A stretch of DNA of 64,000 bases. Source: Floccularia luteovirens (Eukaryota > Basidiomycota > Agaricomycetes > Agaricales > Squamanitaceae). The notes under the pieces are model-generated. The model did not search any database, was not told where the DNA came from, and saw only the letters and a program-made list of their open reading frames with translations. Made by a program: the position numbers and the translations under genes. The stretch spans positions 248,001-312,000 of the forward strand of contig VSJF01000005.1 of assembly GCA_009739215.1 (NCBI GenBank), written 5' to 3'. Of this stretch, positions 22,905-34,600 are shown in pieces (position 1 is the first letter of the stretch; the number at the start of each line of letters is the position of its first letter).

Positions 22905-25326
22905 ATGGAGCCTCAAGATAGATGCTTACTTCCAATATCTGAAGTCGTGGAATACCTGAAGCTTTCAGAATCAACCCTGACTGATAATGTTCCACCACCC
23001 CCTACCACACCAACACCTCTCATTTACTACATTTTCCGGATATCCGTACTCCTTCTAGTCACATACAGCATCACCCAATTTCATACTATACAAAAGTCTT
23101 TCGCAGTCTTAATCGCAGGTGCTAAATGGCATCGACTATTCATCGAAGATCTTGGAGTCGAAGGCTGCTCTTGGTTCGCAAAAACCAGAAAGAGTCAGTG
23201 GCATTCTTGTGCCAATAATCTCCGGATAACATGCACCATTTTGTTCGCACCATTCTTCCTATTTTCGCCCCTCTTCACCCGATTGGCACATCTCGCAGAA
23301 CGGCTGTTAGCACAGGAACATTCCATCCCATTCGATTCGATCCTTGCCCAATCCCCGGGTGAAAATAAGGTTGCGCAGTACGAGACACGCAGATTCAGGC
23401 CTCGTTGGGTGTTGAAAGTGGAGTTTCGGCTCAATGCTCCTCTTCCGCACTACGAACAGGTCGAATGGTCAGATGAAATTAGACATATTGGCTACACTGC
23501 CTTGGGCTACGCTTTAAAGAGCGCATATCAAAACTTCCGCGAGGCTGGGCGCACCTTATTGAATCCATCCCCTTATGGTAAAGGTCGTCGATGGAGCTTG
23601 CGCGATCGTCAACGAATTGCTGAACAGCTGTTAATCGATTACGGTCAAGCTAAGGGAAAGGTTTCTGCCACGGAAGTCGAGTACATATGGCTAGACGAGT
23701 TTTGTTTGTCAGATAAGCACCTTACAGATCCCGATGCAATTCAAGAGCAGAGAAACACCGAGCTCGGCCGTCTCGCAGATATATTCGCGGGAGCAACGAA
23801 GGTTTGCATATTTTGCAATGAACGAGATTGTGACCATTCGGGTTTAAATTGTTTCTGGGGCACACGTATATTTTCTTTTGCAGAAGTTCTTCATGCACCG
23901 AAAATCATTCGTATGAACAAGACTAGTGCTAGGAGGACAACGGCATTACATAGCCACTTTCAATTACATGCCGAATCAAGCAAGGTTTTCAAACGAGCGA
24001 TTCAGTATCAAGCTGAAGCTGCGAAACAATGGCCATTACAAGCGGTCATGCAATACGCCACGAACGGGGATGCGTTTTTGTCGCAAGCTTCCATTCATGC
24101 TCTTATAGTTGAACTTCTGCGAAGAGATGAAGCTAGCAACTTTAAACAGCATCATCTCCTCGGCAAAGCGCTTAATGGCCTTTTACCTCGACGTGCCCGT
24201 CTCGCAGACCTTTCAGGCAAAGACGGCTGGGCGGATCTTACATGGTTGCTAGAATTGAATCAAGGATTTTATAACGCGGCCATGCTCGCAACTGTATGCA
24301 GTCTCAAGGGCAGTGATGCGGAAGCAGACGATAACGTTGTTTCTGATGAAGACAGCGTCGTAGTCGATTTTCCAGTACGGCATCCTTGGCTTGGAAAGCC
24401 CATCCTTCCCCAACCTGGAACGGAGAGAGTGGAATCCCTTGGTTCCTGCTTTTCCCATCAGGAACCCAGAAAGCGAGAGTGGCGAGTCGGCACTTAATAT
24501 CGTCAACCCATTATTGGTTCCGATATACACTATGCCCAAACGAGACGCGTATAGCCTATACAAGAATAACGAAATGCATGGTGTCAAGATCTTTTCCGTC
24601 GCGTTCTTCATCCTGGTTACCTGGCTGGACATCGAGCTGATCTGGTCCAATTATCCAATCATATTCCTGGTGATCTTATGGATGAACTCGGTTGCCCACT
24701 CTATACTCAGACTCGCTGCAAGTACCATGTATATTGTACGCGATGGATGGGTTTACCTTGATAACAAGCAATGGGGACGTAATCCACAAGAAAACCTCTG
24801 GAGGCAAGATCCCACCTTGATGCGACTTTCGAGATGGGGAGACGAAGCGAAACAACCTATACCCAAATGGGATCCGGCTAGCGACTCTCGTCCTGGAACT
24901 ATCGTGGACCTGCGAAATGGGGTTTATACGAACGTCGATGTCGTGGCTAATGGTAATGCATTAGTACCACTTGCTGTTCATGGTAGTGGTATCACATGTA
25001 TGTTCATCGACCATCCTGAAGACGTCCGTAGGGTGTCAGAAAGGGTTGGTATGATTAACCTTCCTACCTATGTACTTAACCACGGGACGCGGACGGGGAA
25101 TATTTGTGTAGGAAAACGGACAGCACATATAAAGGGCCCTCAGGAATCTATCTTCCCCACGCGTATCAAGGCCTTGATGAAGGATATGCGCCATCGGGTG
25201 AAGAGTTTGAATAGGTTCACACCACAGGTATGTCTGTCATCAACGAAATTTATGTCCACAAAGGTCCTGACTGAAAAATCCGGAAATCAGACCAAATTGG
25301 TGTGTTCAAAGAATGCTGATCAATAG
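22905..25326 (+). CDS. HET-like membrane protein, frame break near 24.3-24.4 kb
   Basis: The N-terminal frame runs 22905-24497, the C-terminal frame from about 24364 to 25326. The central part has a HET (heterokaryon incompatibility)-like core: VEYIWLDEFCLSD, RNTELGRLADIFAGATKVCI, then HALIVELLRRDEASNF and DLTWLLELNQGFYNAAMLA. Two hydrophobic segments lie near residues 40-65 and 105-125, and another pair in the C-terminal part (VKIFSVAFFILVTWLDIELI, PIIFLVILWMNSVAHSIL), so it is probably an integral membrane protein. HET domains act in fungal self/non-self recognition and cell death, but the role of this membrane-bound class is unknown. The frames connect either through an 82-nt intron (24294-24375, GTATGC...TTCCAG) or by removing one base near 24435. 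The 3' end may also contain an intron starting at 25228. Confidence 0.6.
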
Positions 25327-25677
25327 GTAGACATAGATAGTTCCAGGTTGTTAGTAACTTAAATAGATATACCTTTATGATCTTCAAAAACTCCAGCCCC
25401 TTCCCGGGTACAGTGAAAAATCCGTTTTTGATATAAATAAAGGGAACCCGGAGAGAACACGTGGTAATCATGAATAGCTTCCCCCAACATGGGTGGGGAT
25501 GCAATGTAAGAAAAAGATACAGAATATCGATTAAGCAAGTGAGGGCATTACAATTTACGAGTTTGGCAAAAAAAAAAAAAGAAGTCAAGAGGGATGAATA
25601 GATACAAGGACTACGGAACAGTTTGAGTCATGAAAGAAATTGCAATATCCAGAATAGACTTTGTCAGAATTATGAGA

Positions 25678-26312
25678 TCAGATATCAAAGAATGGTCGTT
25701 CACTGCTTTGCTGTTGTTGTTGAGCAAAAGGATTGTGAGAGCTTCCTGTTTTCTGAGTAATTATAGTTCGCCCAGCATCTGTGTGACCATATCTATGATA
25801 TTTTCAGTCAGCTACTGCCATTCTTGGCAACCATGCTTTTGTACGCACCTCAATGCACCAATGTTTCCGAATGTATCTTGACCATCGTCGCGGTTCGCAA
25901 ATAAGTTGGCCAGATGGGTTTCGTTTTCTCCCAACTCTTTTTTCGTCTTGACAGCGAAAGGCCTTTGGCCTTGTGGACTTGGCGGGTTGGGTGTTGTTGA
26001 CAAGGAAGATAACTGCGAAGGCGAGTGATTTTCATATGTGCCTGTCAAGTTGAAAGAGGGCTGGGGTTGGGGGGAAGTTTTGAAAGCGGGTGTAGCGGAT
26101 TGTGATGGTGCGAATGGGTTGTTCGCACTAGAATCAACAATTGATAAATGAACTAGATAATCCGGAAACATAGGTACACATACCCAAACCCAGTAGGTTG
26201 AGCTGATAGGGGTTGCTGAGGAGCAAAAAGATTTTGCTGTTGCTGTTGTTGCTGTTGCTGCTGTTGTTGCAGCAATAACTGTTGACGCATCCATTCCTCT
26301 TGTTGTTGCTGT

Positions 26313-26344
<32 letters not shown>

Positions 26345-27528
26345 CATCATAAAAAGCTGTTGCTGACGCATATATTCAGCCTGTTATAGCAAATATTAGC
26401 ATGGTCAACATGAGTCTTCAATTGATCAAAAAACCTGGGCAGCTTCCTGTTCTGCTTGCTGCTGATACGGGTTGAATGAAGTAAATTGAGGCTGCACGGA
26501 CGTAAACTGGGGCTGGACAGTATATTGTGGTTGAAGCCCAACGGCATATGGTGTAGGATCAATTAGAGGGAACGGATTGTTACTTAATGTAGTAGCAGAT
26601 GCCCTATCAAGATGAAGCGACTATCAGTTCTGTCCTGCAAATTCAAGTGACAATACTCACAGCTGATTTTGATCATCAAACAACGATGCCTCGTTTGAAT
26701 TATCTACTTGTTTCTTTCTCATCAACTCCTCCTGCTCGCTCAGCTTAATAGCTTGCTCCAAGTCTCTCTCTTCCGCCGTCTGGCGTTCCAAAGCTAATGA
26801 CTTCTTACTCTCTTCGATGGCGCGGCGCAGTTCGTCCTCGTCTTTATTAGGTCTCTTGCCTGAGAATGAGCCCCCGTTTTGCCTTCGACGAGCGTTCTCA
26901 TCTGGGGGCGAGTAATCTTCCGGTATTTCTCCTCCAGCCCCACGTATCATCCGATCCCGCATTGAAGCTCTAGTACGGCGCTCTTCCCGCAGTCTCGATT
27001 CATCCTGGAGGAGATTCGTTATGTCCTTAGCCTTTTGACGCACGTTGGCGCCTTGATCCTTCCCGTCTTCGTCTATGTATTGGAACTCCTTCAAAGTCTT
27101 GATGATATATATGTTATCCTTGAAGTATATGACCACATTCTCTGAGCCTTGGTGAAGACAATAGTCTAGTACCGTTAAGCTCTTTAGACAAAAATCAGGT
27201 TATCAATAATGATAAGTTGATGTTACAACCAACTTTAAAGACATGCCGCCAATTCTTGCCCTTGTCGTTCAATCGTTTGTCAAGCATTTCCATGATTTCG
27301 ATGAAGTCACCCCTGCACAACGAGGCGTTATCCTGCCATGTACCCTGGTGAGATTCGAGATATCGATGCTTACTGGTTATACGTCAGTTGTGCGATTTCG
27401 TTCATCTGGGTGCCCGATGGACCCCAGGGATCGTTTGAGGTAGCATCGCGGACCTTTGCCTGGGTATCTGAGTAGCCCTTTGTGTAGTTTTTGGTGACGC
27501 GAAGAGCAGCTTTGCCAAAGTGCTGCAT
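25678..27528 (-). CDS. ENT1: epsin (ENTH-UIM-NPF endocytic adaptor)
   Basis: Seven exons (27374-27528, 27234-27312, 26661-27181, 26435-26603, 26184-26380, 25849-26127, 25678-25792) join to 504 residues. Epsins bend plasma membrane through their ENTH domain binding PtdIns(4,5)P2 and recruit ubiquitinated cargo and EH-domain proteins at actin patches. Seen: ENTH domain about residues 1-150 (VTKNYTKGYSDTQAKVRDAT, DPWGPSGTQMNEIAQLTYNQ, FIEIMEMLDKRLNDKGKNW), two ubiquitin-interacting motifs (DELRRAIEESKKSL and DLEQAIKLSEQEE), two long polyGln tracts, NPF motifs (NNPFP, NNPFAPS, HNPFAQQ) and a conserved C-terminus ERPFFDI. Each splice choice was fixed by phase and by the ENTH or NPF motifs. Domain order and length are those of Ent1/Ent2. 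Confidence 0.93.
26221..26346 (-). repeat. CAG/CAA microsatellite coding polyGln
   Basis: Two Gln runs (14 and 12 residues, mixed CAG and CAA codons) inside the epsin, separated by a short EEWMRQQLLL spacer. Mixed codons slow slippage, but length variation between strains is likely. Confidence 0.9.
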
Positions 27529-28040
27529 AATAGAGTTGGAACAAGAACACTCGTTGTTGCGATGTGAAGTTGTCCACTCTCGCTTCTTCCCTACTCGGGG
27601 GTGATAGATTACGTAATTTTGATCAGATTATGCGCAGTTGTCATGTGATCAATAAATATTAATAAATGCTGAGCTGGATAAATGCACAGCCACACTCGGT
27701 CAGTGTCAGTGTCGGTGAACGCACTGGGCACTGTTTGTCGAATTCGTGAACAAAGGTAGTAACTTTTAAAGTGCTCTTGTTCCATTTGTGATTATGAGCG
27801 TAATATCCTCTGATGTGGTTACATGTCCAAAAAAGTGTGAACTTGCCATGTAATATCTATAGGGTATCGGAGAGATTGAGTTCCATTCGGCAAAATAAAT
27901 TCAGTTAACATGTAATGAATACGACATGCTTGGCGCTTTTCCACCATTACCTTCTCCTGTTTACTGTGAATCCATGAGGGTTACGCCTGGTCATTTTCCT
28001 GCCTTTTTACTCTATAGCATAGACTGATTTACATCTAGTA
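27529..28040. other. divergent intergenic region
   Basis: About 510 bp between the starts of epsin (minus) and the Cys-rich protein (plus); presumably a shared promoter region. No gene seen. Confidence 0.5.
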
Positions 28041-28744
28041 ATGGCAGCAGTTGTAAAAACTCAACCTCCTTTCAAACGACGCAAATTAGTAGGGGGGTCG
28101 GAATCCGCTAACAATGGCACAGGTACACCTCCACCAAAGGTTCACTCCCCAAATAATGTGGCCAAGGCATTACCGCTAACGATATCGTGTACGTTCTGTC
28201 ATCGTGCATTGAACATCACCCAACAAAGCTTCAATATTGTTTGTGCACGGTACGCGTCAACTGCAGCAACCAGTCATTAACCCGCTTAAAAGCCATGTGT
28301 CCATTTTCCTTCAGTTGTTCGTTACCTACATGTGCTGTTTGCTCTCGTACATGCACTGCGTGTGCACCCTCGCAGCCTCCTACACCTCACCTCACATGGT
28401 CACCATCACCGTCACCCCTCCCATCCCCGCGACGATCAGTGTTGGCATTGAATTCTGCTAACACCAACCTTGCTCCTACGAACGCACTTTTTAACTATGG
28501 GGTTAATCTAGCTAGCAAGCGAAAGAAAGTCGTTGACGACGAACTTCCCATCGATGAAGGGGGGAAAGACGGTGATCCAGACACTGAGCCCTTTTTTGGT
28601 CCAGGTTGTGGGAAGACGGTATGTCGTAATTGCTGTTACGAGAATATCCAGAGGTATGTGAACTCACAATCCAAAATCTCCCAACCCCTTTGACGTGGAA
28701 CATGCAGCAACTCAATTACTTGCTATGACTGCTATGGGCGATGA
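28041..28744 (+). CDS. Cys-rich protein, probable zinc ribbon
   Basis: Exons 28041-28249, 28315-28653 and 28708-28744 give 194 residues. A basic N-terminus (PPFKRRKLVGG) could be a nuclear localisation signal. Cysteines are grouped as CTFC, then CARC, CAVCSRTCTAC, later GCGKTVCRNCCYEN and the very C-terminal CYDCYGR, which suggests two zinc-binding knuckles separated by a Ser/Pro-rich linker. The acceptor at 28314 (TTTCCTTCAG) was chosen because it places CARC-SLPTCAVC in one frame. I do not recognise a named family; a nuclear zinc-binding role is an inference from composition. Confidence 0.7.
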
Positions 28745-29179
28745 TAAGAAATCGATTCTTTTACTCTTGGGAACTTATACCGAGTTAAGTCCATGACTGA
28801 TGATCACTGACCTGTTTCTGGCTTCTATCAATCTCACGGATCTACCATACCATTGGATGCACGTACATTAGATACTTCCTTACACTTGTATTTCAAGCAT
28901 ACCACTGTCATACATAACACAAATCATTAATCCATTGCTTTTCACTAGTATTATTCTCATCTCACGACGCCACTTCATAATCTCGATCCCAGGGATGCAC
29001 ATATGAATCTTACTCATGGACGAGAATCAGTCGGAAGGATGATTCGCTACATCAAAAATTCCGGATTGGGCTCTGCATGTGCTAAATCGATGGCATATCT
29101 TTGAAAAAGGTTCACGTACCCTTATATGTACAATTTGCGCTTGTCAATTACTAAAGCTCAAGGCAATGCAAAAAAATCT
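28745..29179. other. intergenic
   Basis: About 435 bp, 3' region of the Cys-rich gene and downstream flank of the tRNA gene. A T-rich stretch on the minus strand just past the tRNA 3' end (AAAAAA at 29170-29176 on the plus strand) fits an RNA polymerase III terminator. Confidence 0.5.
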
Positions 29180-29284
29180 GACAAGAGTGGGACTTGAACC
29201 CACGCCACTATACAGTGATGAGAACCCGCGAATGCAGGCAAGCTACGCTTGAGTCACACGCCTTAACCGCTCGGCCATCTTGCC
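29180..29284 (-). tRNA. tRNA-Leu(CAA) with intron
   Basis: On the minus strand the acceptor stem pairs GGCAAGA with TCTTGTC. The D arm reads GCCGAGCGGTTAAGGC and the T arm GTGGGTTCAAGTCCCAC; A and B boxes are both good. The anticodon loop CTCAAG holds CAA at 29249-29251 (plus coordinates), reading UUG leucine codons. An intron follows the base after the anticodon. With the stem TGTGA/TCGCG it is 15 nt (29233-29247); a longer intron pairing TGTGA with TCAC further on is also possible and gives a more usual variable arm. The intron pairs with the anticodon (CAAGC with GCTTG), as is typical of introns cut by tRNA endonuclease. Confidence 0.9.
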
Positions 29285-29594
29285 ATGTTGAAATGTCGCA
29301 TTCTCAACTTGATAGTGAGTAGACTAGAACTAATCTGAAATATCAACTTAAAACAAACGAAACAAGGTGAATCAAACGCCAAAGTCTCAAGTAATCTACT
29401 AACTACCTCAGGAGGCCATTTACTGTATGATGAAGGCCGGCCCATCCCCACTCTTGTGTGAACTATGGAAAAATTACGGCGAAGTTACTGCTCCATCAGA
29501 ACAACCTGATCTCGTAGATCTGTCCCCAACAATAGCAAGGAAACAGGTAATAACAGTGGGCACACCGGGAGAAATCAATTCAAGTTATCCCTAT
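29285..29594. other. intergenic
   Basis: About 310 bp between the tRNA 5' end and the 3' end of the next minus-strand gene. A plus-strand frame at 29427-29612 has no supporting motif. Confidence 0.45.
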
Positions 29595-30403
29595 TCAGGC
29601 CTTTTGTTGTGAGGTCGTGTGATCAAGAGCAGCAAGCTGATCAACCCAATTGTCCAGCGCCGATTTGACTTCTGTACTCGGTTGACCCACTCCCTCTGGA
29701 CGCCGAATATCTGGTGGGTTAACCATAGGAGTATTGGCTTTAGTAGGAACGAGCAATGAACCGTGGGGCTCAAACCCTGGTGCAATCTTCCGTAAAGCGT
29801 CACGCTTTTGTCGTTCCTTGTCATCTTCTCTTGCTTTCATATATGCTTCGCGGCGAGCATTGTGTGCTGCAATCGTTGATCTACGCGATGATTCGAGGGT
29901 GATGATGTGTGGTTCCAGAGTGAACGGATAAGCAAACTGATGATTCATAATTCAGAATCAGAGTAGTGGTAACAATACAAATCACTGACATATGGTGTAA
30001 CTGATTCTGGCAGTGGGTGGATATCAGGAGGAAGTTCCACCTATTAGTGCTTCAATGAAATCGCAACTAAACATCACTATTGGTCGTTACGCACTGGGCG
30101 AGGTACACGAAGGCTGGGTGATTTGATTAATGGAATGTGAGCTGCAGCAGCATATTGGGCTGTGTAAAGTTATTATATACCGACTTCCTGGCACTTTAGA
30201 TGCACTTACACTGTTCATGCATGGATTCTCGGTCAGATATAATTATGGACAACGATGTAAGCAGCGAGGCTTGTCGGTAAGATCCTTCTGGATCAAACTA
30301 TGACAAATAAACAAGATAAATGTTTTGGACGTCAGCAGTATCATCGCAGTTGTCCATAATAATCTTACCAAAAATAGTCCTCAATGGCATCCTTAAAACT
30401 CAT
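29595..30403 (-). CDS. conserved-looking protein of unknown function
   Basis: Exons 29595-29936, 29990-30040, 30095-30159 and 30210-30297 are in phase with each other; a first exon 30369-30403 ([12 protein letters not shown]) fits by sequence but is one base out of phase across its T5 run. The chain has about 193 residues. Readable parts: FDPEGSYRQASLL, AAAAHIPLIKSPSLRVPRP, LPPDIHPLPESVTPY, YPFTLEPHIITLESSRRST, a basic helical region (HNARREAYMKAREDDKERQK) and STEVKSALDNWVDQLAALD. I recognise no family. If the first exon is wrong, the first Met in frame is at 30222. The gene faces BUD32, whose start codon lies inside this first exon on the other strand. Confidence 0.6.
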
Positions 30404-31428
30404 CGCTACCTCTGAAATAGTTTCACAAGGGGCAGAAGCAGCAAGTCTACTTGATAATCTACGAAATAAAACTGTATCTTATAGGGATCCATCTGGTCCG
30501 ACAGAAAGTCTACAAGGGATGCATCATTGAAGGCGCGCCCCCAGTGTTGATAAAATATCGGTTTAAAAAACAGTACAGACATCCGTCACTTGATGCATCA
30601 TTGACGCGTTCGCGTGTGGCAGGTGAAGCTAGAGCACTCTTGAGATGTCTCCGGTGCGTCCAACTCACTATTCCTGGAATCGCGGTTACAATCTGTATTC
30701 TCTTCACACATAGATCAGGGGTAAACGTTCCAGGAGTTCGGATGGTGGATGCTGCGGATGGTGTGCTGGCAATTGAGTGGATTGAAGGAGAAAGCGTTAG
30801 GAAACTACTTCCGGGTGGAGGCGATGAGGACGATGGCGAGACCGAGGAAACTGTAGCTAATGAAGGTGATCCCTTGGACACATACGGGATTTCTGTTGGT
30901 ATGCCTTTAAAAACCCTGATCTTCCTCGTTACTAAATTGACACTACAGCCACGTTAATGAGACTTATCGGAGTTGAACTTGCAAAAATGCATTCGGCGGA
31001 TATAATACATGGGGACCTCACCACATCGAACATGATGCTACGACACCCTTCTTCGATCAAACACTTGAAATCAGATACTCCGACGCAACTTGTTCGTACT
31101 TCATCACAAACCATGATGTATCGCGTCTGATGTAGGGATGATGTTTCAGGTTCTAATCGATTTCGGTTTATCATACCAATCAAGTTTGTTGGAAGACAAG
31201 GCTGTAGACCTTTATGTGCTAGAACGTGCTTTCGCCTCAACTCACCCTGATTCTGAGCCGCTCTTCACATCTGTTCTTAAGTCCTATGCAGAGGTGATGG
31301 GCAAAAATTGGCTAGCTATTAGCAATCGACTTGATGCAGGTATGTTTTCACCGCCTCGCACCATCTCCTTTTGATGATCACGTTTCCCAGTACGTTTAAG
31401 AGGGCGTAAACGAAGTATGGTTGGGTGA
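30384..31428 (+). CDS. BUD32: BUD32 atypical kinase of the KEOPS complex
   Basis: Exons 30384-30444, 30485-30653, 30714-30898, 30949-31091, 31150-31339 and 31391-31428 join to 261 residues. Bud32 (PRPK) is the ATPase of KEOPS/EKC, which makes the t6A37 modification on ANN-decoding tRNAs and affects telomeres and transcription. Seen: ISQGAEA-like start ([10 protein letters not shown]), catalytic Lys region [20 protein letters not shown], the hallmark catalytic loop [24 protein letters not shown] as the DFG region, [19 protein letters not shown], and the family ending [12 protein letters not shown]. An acidic insertion ([12 protein letters not shown]) sits in the N-lobe side of the hinge. Length is normal for the family. 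The start is set by the conserved N-terminus. Confidence 0.95.
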
Positions 31429-31656
31429 TGATACACAGATCTGTGGTGTTTTATATTGTAGCTGAATTTTGTAATAAATAGACGCCGGGGGTGTTATGAG
31501 TTGTTCCTGATATTCACACGATTTCTTCTTTGCTTCGAAGGAACTGTAATGCCGTCTAATAACTAAGTTTCTACAAGTTATTCCAATATTCTCGGTCTGT
31601 ATCGTCTCCAACGTGGAGTACGAGCATATCACGCTACAATTCTTTAGAATTGCCCC

Positions 31657-34600
31657 ATGGACCAAAATTTTCATTTACAACATTCCCCTGCAAATTCTGC
31701 TTCCTCCGCAATTGACCTGACTACTACTTCCGCCGGCCTGGCACGTTCAGTCCCCCCTTCTCCCTCCCTGGACCCTCTAGACGGCGAGAACTCGTTTGCG
31801 CGTCGACGGCAGAGTTGGTCCAATAGATTTCTCGACCCAGGACAGGATCCTTTACGACTTGACTTGTCTGATTCTGTGCTTCAGGCTTCCCCTTCCCCAG
31901 GACGTTACGAAGGATCACACCCCGCAGTCCCTACAAGCGAAGACCCTTTCTACTCGTCTGATGATAACTCGCCTGTTGCAAGGGGCTCATCGGATAACAT
32001 GTTTTCAACGTCACAAATCATTCCATCATCCACTTCGCTCGCTGTCCCCCAGCATGACATGGACCTGGATGATGGAAGTAGGGAGGATGATGAGGCACAT
32101 TTGACTGCTAATGTGTCGTATGGTGGAGTGGATCCCGAGTATAGTGGTGGACTTACTCCCCGAAGCAGGCGACGCACCATTCGCTACAGTTCAACACCGT
32201 CTCCATTGAAAAGGACTGGATCAGCAATCAAGTCTGTATCGAAAAGTCTACGTCGCGTATCAGTTAGGGTGGTCAACTTGCCCGGATCTGAACCTGAAGG
32301 CCAGCAACGAGCGAATGATACCCCTGATGCTGCGCAAGATATACTTTCTCCTGGGAGTGAACCAGAAGGCATTGTAGAGCAGATACCACTACAAGATTCT
32401 CGTAAACCCTCACCGATTCGCGGACGTACTTTAGGATATTTGGGACCGGATAGCGGGTTGCGGATGGCGTTATACAAATTTCTACTTAATCCGTGCGTGT
32501 CCACCCTTCATCCATAGGGCTTGGCAGTGCTAAATCCATTATCTAGATGGACAGAGCCTATTATCCTTCTCCTCATTTTACTCAATGCTATAGTTTTGAC
32601 CATACAAGCTTTCCCCTCATTAACATTGCCCACTTCTGATGACGCTCCTGTATTACCTCCTCGTGTAAAAGGATACTTTCACACTTGGGAGGACTCTGTT
32701 CTGTTTATCTTGTTTGTAATATTTACGTTCGTTTCGTTTTGCCTTCTTAACTTGACCACATACTCACGTTTGAGGATAGATTGGAGGCATTTGCACGCAT
32801 TTGTGTTAGCGGTTTCCTTTTCGATCCCGATGTGCGAATGTCTTCGTTATTCTTGCCACCAGATCCTGCTACCTCACCAGTAACCGCAAACTCGGGTGTT
32901 TCCCGTCAAACATCTCTTGCCCGGGCACGCTCTATAACGGATAGGATACGAACAATTCACAGCACATTGACTCGACCATTCACGCTCTCTTCGCGTCGCA
33001 GACAAAACTATGCGTTTTCGAACGGTATCAGTAATGCTTCCACATCGTTTCCAGCATCAAACAACTATCCAGAAAAGTTGGTAAATGTCAGCGAGACAGT
33101 TCATAATGCGATTCGTGACCATCCACAGTCCACATTTCTATCAAAGGCTATGAAATCAGATGATACGGAAGGAATTTCGCTTCCGTTCAGTTTGAATATC
33201 AGTGATCTGCACGAAAAGGCTCAGAGGAATCTTCCATACCTGCGGCACAGCTGGAGTCGGATAGATTTTGTTGCTATCGTCAGTTTCTGGATTGCTTTTC
33301 TTCTTTCTTCTTCAGGCTTAGAGAGAGGTGAACACCATATTGGATTGTTCCGTGCTATGAGTGTTATCAGGACGGCACGTTTGCTCTCAGTAACTTCAGG
33401 TACAACTGTGAGTTTGATCCACCAATTTGTTGATCTCAGTCTGTTGATCAATTGTGTAGACCATAATGCACTCTCTTAAGACTGCACGGCCACTCCTAAC
33501 TAGTGTCGCATACTTCGTTCTCTTTGCTATGGTTTTGTTTTCGTAAGTTGTTCTACGATGATATTATCTCCGGCTCAAATATTGTGGTTTCAAAGGATTA
33601 TCGGTGTGCAGTCCTTCAAAGGATCTCTTCGCCGCACCTGTGTTTTAGGTCCAACGCTTGGAGAAGGCGAGACTCTTCTTGATGGGCAATTTTGTGGAGG
33701 CCATATCGATCCTGTGACCTTAAGCGTCACAGGATTTATTCAGCTTAGCGGGACTACAGTGCCGAGTACAAAAGGCTACATATGCCCACTTGGGCAAGTG
33801 TGTAAAGTAAGGAAGCCTGGCAATTCACCCCACTCTTTTTATTGAGTATCGTTTAGGAATTGAATAATCCTAAAGACAACATCGAAAGTTTCGATGCCAT
33901 TTATTATGCAGCTCTTCAAGTGATTATAGTCGCTAGTGCTAACGGCGTAAGTCCTGATAGCTGCATTCATGGGTGTATTGAACTCACATTTCACACATGT
34001 AGTGGGCCCCATTGATGTATTCCATGATTGATGCCGAGTTTTTCGTGTCATCCATTTTCTTCATTGCTTGCGTGATCATTCTGAACTTCTGGCTTATCAA
34101 TCTTTTTGTTGCCGTGATCACAAACACCTTCTCAGCTATTAGGAGAGAAACGAGTAAGAGCGCTTTTGGTGCTGCTCCGTGAGTTTTCCCTACGTCACAC
34201 ATTATGTTAGGTTACTTATGGCTTTGTTTTTTTAATTACTGTTACAGACTTGTGCCCAGTGATAACGAAAATGATGGCGATTGGGCTGTCATCAACAGTC
34301 GCAAACCATTTTCAAGGCGGAATCTTGCAAAGATTATATATGCTCATACTAGATGGTGTTGGGTTCTGCTTGCTCTAGCCTCTCTTGCTCTCCAAGCAAC
34401 ACGCACAGTGGATGTTTCAGAAACGCACGAACAGGCAATGTATTATGGTGAACTAGGCATCACCATAGCATTTGACTTCGAGATCCTGCTTCGAGTTCTT
34501 GCAACCTTACCAGCTTGGCGAACGTTTTTCCATGCTGGACAAAACTGGATAGATACTATTCTGGCAATAACCTCCACTATCATTCAAATACCTGTCATTC

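Noticed and set aside
24391..24497. Two overlapping genes for the HET-like locus
   Set aside because: The second frame has no ATG near its start and continues the membrane topology of the first; one broken or spliced gene is simpler.
26221..26346. CRISPR-like or tandem non-coding array
   Set aside because: It is a CAG/CAA codon run inside epsin, in a eukaryotic genome.
32521..32883. Separate gene starting after the TAG at 32516
   Set aside because: A standard 54-nt intron removes the stop and gives the known Cch1 repeat I start.
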